A DNA stretch of 64,000 nucleotides from assembly GCF_964199755.1 (NCBI RefSeq), contig NC_133896.1, forward strand, positions 85,730,215-85,794,214, read 5' to 3'. This DNA is from Larus michahellis. Its lineage: Eukaryota; Chordata; Aves; Charadriiformes; Laridae. Shown here piece after piece: positions 1 through 13,100 of this stretch; positions within the stretch are counted from its first letter, which is position 1; the number at the start of each line of letters is the position of its first letter. The translations under genes and the position numbers were made by a program. The notes below the pieces were generated by a model. It was not told the origin of the DNA. It made no database searches and saw only the letters and a list, made by a program, of their open reading frames with translations.

Positions 1-3000
1 TTCTGATAAGGGATCACCTGCCCAAGCAGTACATTCCTACCTCACCACTAACATTTTCTTCCAAATGCACAGATGCCTTCCCACAAATTATTGTGGTTGA
101 AAGGGTTTGAGTTGCAGGGGGAGAGATGGGAAGAGGGAAAACAGAGTTGTTATTTTAAAACCATTTAAAAAAACTTCTGCCTGCTTCTGCATTTGAAAAT
201 TGCTTATGCCTGGAGGTTAGAGAGTGGCTGTTCTTAAGCATCTGTTTTCTGACTTTATCTCCACCCTACCACCCAAAATCATGTTTTTATGGGCTTCAGA
301 GAAGTTATCATCAATTGATAATTTACAACTGCAAAATACACATTCTCAAATGACACAGCTCTTGTCTTCACAGTAAATCAAGGCCCTACCTGTAAAAGGG
401 CAAAATTTCCCTTACAACCAACCAAAAAGGCAATACAATGTGATACCAGACATATATAATATCCCTAGTAGAAAAAGAAGATCGTAATAACAATACCCAG
501 AGATGAAAATGGAGCCCTTCTAACATCACCTCCCAAAACACTGTTCAGTTACAAGTTTTTTAACCTCAGTGAATAGTGTAAATCTTGAAATTAGTCTAAG
601 TTTCAAAGGAGACAAGTAACACCACTTTTTATATCTCAAACCTTGCATAGCTGAAGTCGCATCCTTGAAGAGATACAGATAAGATTTCCCTACCCTTACA
701 CAGCATAAATCCCTTATATTGTGAATACTCCCTAAGCACAAGAAAGTGCTCAAAATTCTACAGAATCTGTTTTCAAAGCATGCCCAATAAAAGCAAAGCA
801 GAAAGTTTATAGGCTAAGTCATTTCAAAGGTGCAAGAACTTAAAATTAGGAAGATTCTCGGAAAGAGGATTTTAGTTTTTTCTGATTAGAGAAGGTGAAT
901 GGAGAAAAAAAGATATCTTTCCTTGGAAAACACTATCTGAGGGAAAAAGAGCACGCAGAAGACAGGGATGGATCTGCGTATCCTTGGATAAGTTGACAGG
1001 GTATTACAAAGGGGAGGAATGGGAAGATCAAAACCTACATAGCAGTTAATTTTAATTTTGAAGTGTAATATTCACAGGAATTCCCCACAGTAGGGGTCTT
1101 TATTATTTGACTTGCACTTGTTTACAGCAATCTTGGACGAGAAAGGTTGGGTATAACTCCAAAAGAGACAGGCAGCTTCCAGCATAGAGGAGGTTGACAG
1201 TTGCATCAGAAATCTGAGTTCTGCAGTGATTTGTGGATGGATAGCATCTCATAAGTCAAAGCTGAATTATGGTACAGTAGAAGCAGTGTTTTAAAGGTTT
1301 GTTCTGGGAAAGGAATTTGGGACTTGCAGTACGACACAAGCTATTATATGATAAGATTAGCCTCATCCAAGAGTGCTACCAGTTTGGGGTACTCATAGAT
1401 GACAATACGGTGATCAGGGCAAACGTGGGGCAGCTTTAGGGCAGCAGCAGCATGCTGGCAGAAAAATGATAGAGCTGTGGCTGGGTAAAATCTTCATAGG
1501 CAAAAGACGGTGAGTTAGAGTAAACTTTTGAAGTTTCTGAAAATGATGCATAAAGGGTGTCTTATCACAAGGCACACCCTTGAAAACATCTGGAAAATAT
1601 CAGAGAGTGGAAAAGCAAATAATCATAAATTTCAACTGAAAAAATGGACTGAGGGAAGGAGGATTCAGAGAGTTTGCATTCGCTGATGCATCATAATTAT
1701 GGTATAAGTGCCACAGGAAATATCTGTGCTCAGGTGCTGAATATCTTTCTCTCCTATCGAAGCATATATGAGCTGAAGATGTGCAGCACACTGTACAACT
1801 TGATACTCTAAAACTGGACACTATCTAATCTGCCTTTCACTAGGAAAATACAGTAATTGCAGTGATTCTTTTTCTTTTATAAGACACAGATTGCATTTCA
1901 GAAACAATCTTCTAATTACAATAAAGAAACTAAAACTTACTTTAGAAAATACTGATATTCATAGGACATAACAAAATACATTTACTGGTAATGTCAATGC
2001 TTTTAGAAAAAAATCCACGTACCATATAAATTGAGACAGCAATTTTAAAGCTGTGAACGCATGATCCCTATCCGTTCACAAAATCCAGACTCCTTTTCCA
2101 AACACCACTCCCCTTTCTGGGAAAAAAGACAGCGATTACACTGAAATAGGCTCGAAGTTGATTAGATAGAAAACATACTTCAAGAATGGCAGTGTTAATG
2201 TTGTAGAGAAAGAAGTTGAAACTTTCTGTGTCTTACAGCATTTGTTCTGGTTCCTAAGCCTTACTGTGGGGATGGGGAGCCACCCTTTGGTCATTATTGT
2301 AAATGCAAAATCAATATAACGTACCACTGTTGCTGACAGCTTCTGCCCTCTGAGGGGGGATCTTGGTAACCACTTGTAAATTCATTGGTAATACTGACAG
2401 TTACTCCAAGGATCGTCTCTGCTTTAACGCCATTTACACTATGTATCTTACCTTTCAGGGACAAATGGGATGAGTAATCTCTGCTTATATAGGGCTTTGA
2501 GCGTGTTATGTGCTAAATGTTGTCATTACACTCTGTGCCTTCTGCTCTCTATCATGTTACTGACGCAGATCAATTGCCACAAGCTGAATGTCTGTGGTAT
2601 CGTTTCTCACTAAAACGAGGATTAAATGAAATGAAACATTTGTAGCTTTGTAGGCTTCTCTTTCAAAAGCCCAACATTGAATAAATGAAAAGGTTCAACC
2701 TGAATTACAAATTACTTTACTTTTTCACCATGGGGATTGACAGACACGGAGCAGTGTGAAAAGCAGACTAACAAATAGAAATGACCAACAGACCAAAAGA
2801 TCAACAGACTGCTACCATATAATTTCAGCAAAAGAGGCTGGACACTGATGTAGAAAGGCAAAATCCTCCAAGAACGGAAAACACAGATATTAAGCCCAAG
2901 GAAGGTCAGCCGACAGGGCAGAAAGGGAAACCTATGGAAACTGGCCAGGGAGTTTGAACTTAAGCCCCACACAACTCTTATTTCACATTGAGAACCACAA

Positions 3001-3374
3001 ACCATTCCCGGAAAGGAAGAAATTATTATGCTCTCTCTCAGCCTTGATGTGAGCAACCTTCTTAAACGCTTCTCTGTTTTATAAGAAGAGACTAAAGTTT
3101 CCAGAGTTTTCCATTTACTCCTCCTTCAGGGCTCTGGAGGTTGTTGTTCTCTCTGTTGTTCTTTCTTTCATCTTGGGATCATCCTCTACCATGGTCAGCT
3201 TTTGCTGGTCAGTGTCAAATGGAATCTGTCCATAAGACAGAGAAGATGAATAGCAGATATGTAAGCACTGGATAACCCAGACACAGCAGGAAAGTAGCAG
3301 TTTTGAATTTGGATACAGACTTGAGAACACCAAGACTAAGAAACTTAAGATGAACTAAAGGCTATTAGGTACAG

Positions 3375-3421
3375 AGAAAAAAAGAAAAGAAAAAAAAAAA
3401 AGAAAGAAAGAAAGAAAGAAA
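3375..3421. repeat. A-rich (GAAA)n microsatellite
   Basis: Runs of A interrupted by G pass into about five perfect GAAA units, then CAGA units. It is an ordinary simple repeat. Confidence 0.9.
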
Positions 3422-3574
3422 CAGACAGACTGGAAATAGACATAAGTTCAAAAGAAAGGTAATTAGCAGAGACCAAAATGAGATTACTGGCTGGCTTCTA
3501 TCCTGCCACTTGCCATGAAGCAGTTTTAATAACCAAGTAAACAGTTACAACAATGAGAATGTACATATTTCTTC

Positions 3575-3795
3575 ACATGCTCAAGATGCTTTACAAACAC
3601 TACACTGCTACATCAGACAAACCATTTGTGTTCCCACACGATGAACGCTCCTACTCACGTGTTACACTTGGGGATGAAGATGCAAGAAGTTGGAGTGATC
3701 TCTCCAAGCTCACACAGCAAGTTAGAAGCATTATCAGGATAACACAGGGATTTCCAGTTGATTGGACTGCAAGGCCCCTTGGTCTACGCTTGTAT
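3575..3795 (-). repeat. Probable old MIR/CORE-SINE remnant, antisense
   Basis: Reading on the plus strand, GCTTTACAAACA is followed after about 100 bases by a tract close to the reverse MIR pattern: CCAAGCTCACACAGCAAGT, then a GGATTTCC segment. These are the usual landmarks of a reversed MIR (CTTTACAAACA ... CAAGGTCACACAGCTAGTAAG ... GGATTCGAAC). The 93-codon open frame on the plus strand over it (3553-3834) is explained by the repeat. An alignment to the repeat library would settle the family. Confidence 0.45.
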
Positions 3796-6257
3796 TGTTG
3801 TCATTCAAAAGAAGCTTTGTCGTCCTTAAGTTAAGGACCTTTTCCCTCCCACCACCAAAGAAAAGAGAGCACACTGCATCACTGAACAACATTTTCACTG
3901 GCTAAAAATCAGCTATTTAATTATTCTCTGCTAGTGACTCTCAAACAGTTTTCCTTGCCCCAAAATGCAGAAGCTGTCCAACAGTGTCTTATGTGAAATA
4001 TTAAAGTGATAGAAAGAAAATGAAAAGGGCATGGGACAGCCATTACGGTGTTTGGGTTTTTTCCTGAAGTATGAGGGCCCCCCATATTGCATACTTTTCT
4101 GCAATGAATTTTGTCTAAAAAAATTGTATTTATTTCAGCCTGTAGTAACACAGTCCCTCTCAATTATTATAGTCTGGTGCTACCATTAAATTCAACACCA
4201 GTTTTGACTTGTGATTGTAGAATTAGTAGATGTTAGTATACGAGGAATTTGCACTACAGATTGACAAAAGGGATTGATTATTTGCAGTCTGAGCTGTCTT
4301 TCTCTTCTACTTTTGAGCAGGTTCTCCAGATTTTCCACTTGATGACTGGAAGCTGAAACCAACACGTAGATAAAACCAGTGTGGAAACGCCTCATGCGAA
4401 AAAGAGTGATCACACCTAAAAGATGATACCATAGCTTTTGAAATGACGACTGCACTAAGAAATGAATGGGTTTGAAAGGAGTTGATTAGATGTACCACAC
4501 TGCAAATCTGGGTTTTCACAGGTGATTGGCTAGGCAAGAGAATGCCACAACTCAGACGTGACTCCCTTTGCCAGTATCAATCTGCGTTGACTTGTGGATG
4601 ACTGTAGGGTACTGAATCTGGAACTGAAAAGAAATGAAGGAAAGCAGATAAAATAATGTGACTGGGATAATTTATCACCGGACACTGACACACTGCTTCT
4701 AGTTATTCTAAAACACTTATGAAAGAAGAATCTTATGAAAGCCAGTTAATTTCCTCATTGCAGAAGAGCCTTTGTTTGGTCTGATACTGCTGTCAGAGCA
4801 CAGAAGCTGATCAGCACATTGTGCTTTCAAAGGAATAATCACAGGCTTAACTCACTAAATTCATGCATACAGCTGAATGGTAGACACTAGTTTGGGCCTA
4901 AGCATTAATATACTCTGCCAGGCTGAAAATATTCCACCCAAAAGGTAAATATTGGATATCCAAAATACTTGTTCCTAAAAGTGTTCAAACACAAATGCCC
5001 TCATTCCAGACCAAAGAGTTTCCTGGGACTTTCTGCTTGGGTTGCTATGCATGATCAGAAGCACCAAAATTATGCATCTAAGCACTGAATGTGTGAGAAG
5101 CAAGGCACTTCAAGTCTGATGGCCCTTTTAGTCAGCACTGATTTCATGCGAATCCATGGAGAAGCAGGGAGTTAAAAAAACCTGCCGCCTCCTCCTCCTC
5201 TGTACAACAGGTGCCTATCTTTAAAAGAAGATTGAGATTCCTGAATTCCAAGTTAAAAAAAGAAGACAACTCCACATACTAGGAACCTGTTCAGGTAAAT
5301 TAAATCTCTTATCTTCTCATGTGGAGAAACAGCTGGCGCAGAATCAGCATCCCTGCAATGTGTTCAGCACATGCCTAATGTGGTTATCTCTTCCCTAAAG
5401 GCAGCAGCATTGAAACCTTCCCACGGTGACCAAGACCTTCTCCTTTTCCTGTTGTGAGGACACACAGTGCACACCTGGGCAGGCGCCTTCAGAAGATGCT
5501 TATGAACGTGTCAGCTACAAAAAGAAAAGGGGCCAATCGTGATTATAATTCTCTCGGGCAACAGGCAGGAACTGAGAAAAGCTCCCAGAGTATCTATTCC
5601 TGAATCCCCACATAGCATGGTGACCATAGAGACTAACAACTTTGAGTGGCAAACTTGAGGTAATCTCCGTCAAGGTCCTGGTAACACAAGAAAGAGACAA
5701 CATTTGTGTGCGCCTGCTTTGAGTGGTGTTGGCAGGAAGTCATTTACACGAATCAGCCCTTCCATACGAAGCGATGGCTGTCCTGGATGAATGATATCAA
5801 GCAGGTTGCGGCTGGTGCGGAATCAGCATTGCATGTGCTCGTGCACATTTTCCTAACATGCAGCTTGTTGCCAACTGTAATTTGATCTTTAACACTCAGT
5901 ACTACAGAATACAACAAGGTAACTAAAACTTAAAACCTTTCTGAAGAAGAGCAAACTTTCCCTTTTGAATTTGCAGCCTTTTTACCTCTATCTTAATGGC
6001 AGCAATAAATTCTGCCAGCTTCCATTAAAGGAGCATCCAGTATCCAAACAGCAACCGTAAGCCTCTAGGCAATTCCTCCCAGTCGCTGGCAAAGCATTTC
6101 ATTAGAAGTAATTGAGGGGAATTTCTTATTTCTTGATGGTACCCCAATTGCTGGCACCTTTGAGAATCTCGTTTGCTACTGCAGAAGAGATACAAATGTG
6201 AGAGTATAAACAATTTTAAACATCATGCATTTGACAGGACATAATTTGAGTAAAAAC

Positions 6258-6706
6258 TTTATTTTAAAAGAAATAATTCCCTTTGTGATTTTTCTTACAC
6301 TTACTATTTACTTTATTGAATTATTTCCACTTTTACCATCTATACTTCTTGCTCATCTTCTAAACTGTCTATTAAGATGGAGAATAAAACTAGACTGATG
6401 ACTTTTGCCTTTGGAATTCCTATATCAGTTACCAACACAATAATTTTACGCTTAAAATTGCAGACAGTACTTGGTAAAATTTTAATCCAAAACAATAAAA
6501 TTTTTAAACTGAAATCTTAAAGCTGTTTCTGGAAGCATTTCTCTTAATATTGGATTTTGCAACTTCTTTAAAGAACAGAATCAGTATTTTATGCCCACGT
6601 TATGCAACCACATGACGTTCTGAAACTGGAATTATTTAGAGGGAGCAATATTTCTTCCAAGAGTGATTAATGAGCTGAAAAGAAAAACCTGATGCTGTTA
6701 CACCTC
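6258..6706 (-). other. KLHL42: KLHL42 proximal 3' UTR with candidate polyadenylation signals
   Basis: Downstream of the stop the sequence becomes AT-rich. Two minus-strand AATAAA hexamers lie at 6312-6317 and 6258-6263, about 390-450 nt past the stop. Either could end a short transcript. From memory the human gene has a much longer 3' UTR, so a distal site to the left is also possible, and the end given here is a guess. Transcript data would decide it. Confidence 0.4.
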
Positions 6707-7149
6707 TCACACATTAGGCAAATACATAGAACAGATCAGCATGTTTTGTCCAAAGGCTGGAAAGCGTCTTAGTGACTCCCAACTGTCCGTAAATATATTA
6801 TACTTCAGAAAAACACGGTGCTCCAAGCTTGTAGATAAAGTAATATCCCTACTCAATATATAGACTCCATCATTGTGGAGAGTGCAAGTCAAGTTAAGAC
6901 CTGATTTTGATGTGTTCTCTTTGAGGTAGAGCCATTCTTTGGTAGCAATGTTGTAAGACTGCACAGTTAACGCGTCCTCACTTTGGCTGGATTTTTGGTT
7001 TGGTCCAAGTTCATGAATACAACCCCCTACCAGATATATAGTTTCTTCAACAGAGAGCATCTGTTGTTTGCGAACGTGGACATCACAAAGTTCAAAGTTG
7101 GTCCAGGAATCAGAAGTGGGACAGTACTGCAAAATGTTCATATTCCTAT
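6707..7149 (-). CDS. KLHL42: KLHL42 coding exon 3 (last kelch blades, stop)
   Basis: The exon follows a ctctgtttcag acceptor and opens with the split Asp codon, then [10 protein letters not shown]. It ends [18 protein letters not shown] and a stop at 6707. It carries the IYLVGGC blade, a polar insertion ([21 protein letters not shown]) typical of KLHL42, and a final blade VYILSRD...[11 protein letters not shown] in which the usual GG pair is replaced. The frame joins exon 2 without change. Confidence 0.95.
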
Positions 7150-10100
7150 CTGAAACAGAGGAGAGATATTTACAAATAAATAAATATATTAGAAGGTACT
7201 CATGGAGGAGGATTCTTCCCCCCTACAGACTGTATCAGTCATTATTACTGATTGCTAATGTATTACAGTGCAAAAGCATAGCAGGCCAGGGAAGAAATAT
7301 TGAATATTGAGAACTGCAACTCCTTGCCCTTGACAACAAATTTTGAACATTCGGTTCCTTTGCAGAGGAAAACATTAAGCTACTTCCGGCACATTACATG
7401 ATGTAAATATTCTGGGGATGCAGATTTTAGCAGAATAATCCCTACCTTTTAATTTAGGCTTTTAATTTTGTCTCCGATCGATATGTAAGAATTTTTTATG
7501 AAAAGGGAAATGAAGCAATATTCTGCTCTCCAACAGTGATCACAGATGAATCAAATTATCATGACGACAGTATGCTTCATTAATGGCTGTCAAGTAACGA
7601 TTTATCATCCAAGCTTAACTTTGATACTTCTCATTTCATTCCATAAATCAAAGTTTTATGGAATAAAATTCATAAATCTAGTTACATTTCAGCAAGTGGC
7701 ACGGATGACCTAAGGGCACATGTTCAGTGCCTTATAAAGAAAGAAATACACATTGTCAAAATCATTTAAGAACCAGGAATTCCATGCTCCAGCATCAGAC
7801 AGACACAGAAAAAAACCTGAAGCCATTCTGTACTTCAGAGGATGCATATGTTTGCAATACTGTTATTCTGTGGAATTGTTACGATACTGCCCTGATTTAT
7901 GGTGCAGTGGAGACCCTGGCTGTGTCCAAGGCTTCGCTAAATTAACACGGAATGCACAGGACTCGTTAGCTAGTAAATTCAGTTTCAGTCTCTGGAGACC
8001 TGAGCTTAAATCCAAACTCAAGTGACAAGCGGCAACAGGTTTGCAGACTCCAGGCTGGTCTTTTAATAAAATCTGCACCATATTACAAGTCTATCCTGCG
8101 TGACGATCTCCAGATGAGCTCCCAAGTGGAACAGCAGATGGTGACATATTGGCAAGTTATGTAAGGGCACAGGTATAAATAGCCATAAATATAACTGGAT
8201 TGTCATGAATGAAGTGCATTAGCAGCATAATTAGGGAGGTGCTCCTATAGCATTTGCTTGCACTCTGATGATTTCCAGTCATTGTTCATTACTTTACATT
8301 GCCTTCTAGTACACCTAATCCACTTTAAATAAAGGAAAAAAAAAGAGGGAAAAGATCATGGCAATGCCCTGTGACATTGCTGATCAAAGCTCCACATACA
8401 GATGATCTTTGTCTACAACAAATGTATCATTCTCTGACTCACTGGGGGCGGGAATCCCAATTAAGTTTCTATGTCTACCTACAGCAGTAATCTTCCCTGG
8501 AAAAAAGTGCTAGGGTTCAAGAGGTGGCATATGAAATTGAATTCTTGTGATATGGCCCTCATTCGCTCAGTCCAGAGCCGGGGTCTTTTATATCCACTGA
8601 AAAAAACCTAAGCCCAATACAAACCATCAACATTATAGTGTCTGACATGAAGTTTCTATTAGGATCTAGGTTCACAAGTGAGAGCTGAGAACTGGAAGGA
8701 GGTTCTTTATTCAAGAAGTGCCATTATAATTTACAGTGGGAAATTCCAGATCCTACCATCCTCTGCAAAGTGCAGCTTCAGAAGACAGCTCTATACAGAC
8801 CAAAAAAATAGGCCACAAAATCTACTGAAATGGAGGTATATGTAGAAATACTAAAAAATTAAAAAAATTAAAATTTACATACTAATTGCTGCATGAGTTT
8901 TATTGTAGTAAATGTAGTGAAATAGCAAATGAACCTCAGCATCTCTCAGACAGGTATTAACACTCTCCGACATTTGCATAAATTGGAAGGTGAATCACCC
9001 GCGTAATTGCGGCAATTCTGGTTTCTAAGTCTGTCCTAAGCCAAGGTATCACAGAAAAACTGATTCTAGACCCTTGCTCAGGAAACGATCTTTATTTAGT
9101 ATAAGCACAGGCATTTGTTGTCCCGAATGGTCTTGGCTTTAAACATAAGCCTAAATGTGCTAGTTATCCACTGCTCACAACTTTATACTATTTTACTACC
9201 TTGTTTCCATTAAAAACAGCTTTTAGGGAAAGACCTAGGAAAAGATCTAGGAAAAGACACTGAAGGCAATCCCCTGAGGCATGGAAGAAGCAGGAGGTAA
9301 CTCACTGCCTATCCTCCTTCAGTTGAAACCACAGGTAATTAGTACGGAATAAGGAGCTCGACACAGGGCAGCAATCCTGACTACACAGGCTTTGTTAATG
9401 AACTGTACGAGAAAAGGACCCGCATCAGCAACATGCTGATGTTCCTATCCATGACACCAGGAATAGGCAGCCTGAAGAAAGAACAGCGCAAGCACCAGAA
9501 AGGGAACTTGCAAACTGCAGGGGATGTAGGGGAGAAGCTTGTACTCCCATAATCTTGTAGCACTATTAACTAAATCAGAGCTTTTTGTTCTTAGTGACTT
9601 CCTTCTCTTTCTCTAGATAAAAATGACAAAACCCTCACTCTGGTCTCTAGGGACAAGCCTTCCCATTACTCTGTTTCAGTCCCTTCTCCTTGTTCTTTGC
9701 TCTCTTGTCTCAAAGGATATTTCCCCTTGGGGCTGACTTTTCAGCACAGCAAGTGGTGTTCGCCAGACATCTTTCAGTCCTAGTGCTGGACATCAGGGAA
9801 CACAATGCACCCCAACAGGTCCTTTAGTGGGGATGCCCAGAGGACTGGGACTGCAGGGCACACCACAGCATCCCGCTCCGTATGGACACAAGCATCCCGA
9901 TATACTTTTGTTTACCTCAGTGAAGCCACTCCAGGTTCTGGGTCAGAATGGACTGGACAAAACGCCTTTGAGGGTTATCACTACCACAAGAACCATGAGG
10001 GCTGGAGGTGCGTCTTTTACAAACTTTATAGTGGTTCAGAGCTAAAATCAGCTCAGACACTAGAAGGGACAGCTTGCTTTAATGTCAGTTTAGGTTTTCC

Positions 10101-13100
10101 CCTGGATAAAGAAAAAGAAATTGTCAGGAGAGAATGCAACTTCAAAACTTTTCCTCTCTATAGTATCCTCAGAAAACAGGGTACAGAAAGGAATTTAAGT
10201 CAAAAATGTTGGTTCTTGGTTAAGCTTTTTGATTAATTATTCAATTAAGTTATTTCATACTGAAAATCTTACCTATAGCTTGAATTTGCCTGTGAAACAC
10301 TGAAATGCTATAGTAAAAGGACCATGACACCTATTAATACATGAGAAATACTAATGCAGGCAGTTATTTTCTTCAGATTTTTTTCCTTCTGACAGTCTAA
10401 AACAAGTATTTAAAAAGTAAACAAAGTGTACCTGTTGAGACCTCTCTATCTACTGTATGATCAAAATCTGAAAAAAGGAGGGCTAAACTGTGTGTTGAAG
10501 TCTGTTCCTTCATAATGACAGAGCCCTGAAAAAACCTCAATATGTGATTCCTGTATGACAGAGCTAACTGTTTTGTTTAATTTATCAATTATTTTCTACT
10601 AGTGATTTATTTCTACGTGTTTTAATGAGTATTATGCAGCTTCCTACATCAGTTCAAAAGATTTCCCGAAAAAGAGAAGAAAATCATCTGGGCCTTAGAA
10701 GCAATCAGGTTAAAAAAAAAAACAACAACAGAAAAAGTAAAACCAAGCTTTCTACCTCGTGTAGTGTAGCCTCCAATAACGTAGATCTTGCCCTTGCACT
10801 CGCAAGCTGAGAATTCTGCTAGAGGGTTTGGCATAGATGCTACGAAATTCCACCAGTCATTTTCTGGGTTATAGCACTCCACGTTGGCAAGGGATTGACC
10901 ACCGATGGCATAGAGCTTTCCATTTACAGCTAAAAGCTTAAAATTGGACCTGCAAGAAAAGATTGCAGCATTGAAATAGGTTCCATAGATGTAATGAAAA
11001 ATATAGGAAGAAAAGTTCATCCTATCCAGGCTCCAACATACTCATCGTCACTTACAACTTGTACCATCACTTCTTATATTACACCATCTGAACTCTCTTG
11101 TGCAAGGCCAAAATTCTGTAATTACACTCTAATTACTTAGGACAGTAACCTGTGACATTCTGGACGTTAATGATGTTGATGTTGAGACTGATGAATATTT
11201 TAGTTTGCACTTCAATCTGTCGCGGTTTGAGTTTGAAATGTTTAGTTAGCTAACGTGTTCAGTAGATTTTTCATTTTCACTAAGCTTTTAATTAACTACC
11301 TTTAGTAGAGAAAAACGTATTACATATACACAGTCAGGGATACTATTTTAGTTAAAATTGCAGAAGTTTCAAATAAGACTTGACGAATGCCTAACAACGT
11401 GTACTCATCTTAGTCAATAACTCAAAGTCTCTTTAATAACCCTAATAAACAGAAATTTGAAGCAGCACACATTGAATCATGTGCTGCAGAAGAGGGAAGA
11501 GAGAATCTCCTGTACCTTATTCAGCATTAATTTAAACTACTGAATACACCCTCCATCCCACTGAACCATGATATGTCTGTAAATTAATGTTCCAACCACA
11601 GTTGAACAAAACACATTGCACTCCACAGGCAATGCCCTGTTCTTTTATTTCTTATTCTGTTCCATTATGCATGGCAAAGGGCAACCTTCTAACTACTGAA
11701 GAACAAGACTTTCATCAAACACTTTTAAGACAATACGGGCAAAACCAAATGGTCCGTGGGTGGTTAAAGGTGCAAGTCTGTATGAAGAAACTGGAGGGGG
11801 TGAAGTCAGAGGGCTTGCGTGCTCAGCTATTCCTCCCAGCTGCGGCAGCTGGTCTAATAAAAGATGAGCTCTTCCTCCCCTCAGAAACAGTCTCCTTGCC
11901 TAGAAAGATTGTTCCTCCTGGGCTGCTGAGCCAAATCGAGATTTTACCATGCAGTATCCCAGTTAACTAAATGTGTGAAAGTCACTGGACTGCACCGGCC
12001 CAGCACAAAGCCAAACGGGGAACTGCGTTATGTCTGTAAAAGTGCGGTGGTGCTTTAGACTTGCATTGGCCTGCTGAGCAGTGAAGTGAGTTTTACTCTG
12101 CATGAATCCAAGATTCAAAACTTACCGCTAAGTAGTTTTGCAGGGTTTTGTCTGGACAAAATGAACCCTGCCTAGCAGCAGACTGCCCTGCAATTTCTTT
12201 TTATTAAATATATTTGGAAAAATAATTTGTTTCCAGATGGAATCATTTTGTTCTTGTCATCCTGATATAGCTTTGGAAACTAAAATGCTCCTTTGAAGGA
12301 ATTAATTGCTTTTTATTCATTTTTTTTGCTGACATTTACGATTAGGTCACTCTGTTCATCTCCTCTCTACAGCAATTATGTTTTCCATCTTAGAGAATCC
12401 AGAATAACATGGCAATCAATAGTGGGTATGAAATGAGGATAATTACTTGCCAAACACTATGATTTTCAAAGCAATGTACCTGTTCTAAAAGTTACGGAGG
12501 AAAAAAAAAAAAAGCCACAAATTAACAGAGGGACAAAAACACAAAATGTAAATGAATTTTCCAAGCAATCCTTTAAAATTCAAAGTATGTTAGAAAGTCT
12601 GTAACTCTGTGCCCATGATGGAGATGGAGCAGGATTTTCGGCTTATAGAATAAGTTCACATGCACACAGACAGCGTTTCCCTATTCTAAGATCTTCTAGC
12701 CACTTTTTAAACATGCTAAAAGTTTGGCCACAGAGGACATGAATTAACTAAACAAGTGTGTAGTGTCAGGACATTAAAGAATTCAGGTTTCCTAATTCAC
12801 ACGTGCTTCTCTAGTTACCCTCTAATTGTAGCCTCTTACAAGAATAGAGGTAATTTATCCAGTTTTTGCTTGATGTAATTTATCCAGTTTATACCTCAAC
12901 AAGAATAGAGGTAATTTATCCAGTTTTTGTTTGATGGCCTTCACATCACTGGATTGTTTCTTGCAGCACGGGGAAAACTATCTAGTGAAAGATGTAAGGC
13001 ACAACTTTCAACTTCAATTATTCTAGAAGGAGGCCATGTACATGTGTGTGAGTCATTTAACCACTTCCAACACTCGTTAAAATGGATGGCATTCAGTGGA

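Larger units (their letters stand above)
1..6257. other. Gene-free DNA downstream of KLHL42
   Basis: All open frames here are short and none resembles a known protein. The stretch contains an A-rich microsatellite (3375-3421) and one CORE-SINE-like remnant (about 3575-3795). A weaker second remnant may lie around 2540-2640 (a tract resembling the MIR segment around TTTCCTCATCTGTAAAATG). Part of it may be a longer KLHL42 3' UTR on the minus strand. By human synteny the next gene to the left should be PTHLH, but no PTHLH exon is seen. Confidence 0.5.

Noticed and set aside
3553-3834. 93-codon plus-strand open frame
   Set aside because: It coincides with a reversed MIR-like remnant, and its sequence is explained by the repeat.
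9805-10236. 143-codon plus-strand open frame in KLHL42 intron 2
   Set aside because: No family resemblance, no splice sites or promoter, composition like flanking intron, and it lies inside a well-defined intron. Chance is enough to explain it.
11587-11970. 127-codon plus-strand open frame in KLHL42 intron 1
   Set aside because: No recognisable domain and no gene signals. It is judged a random frame.
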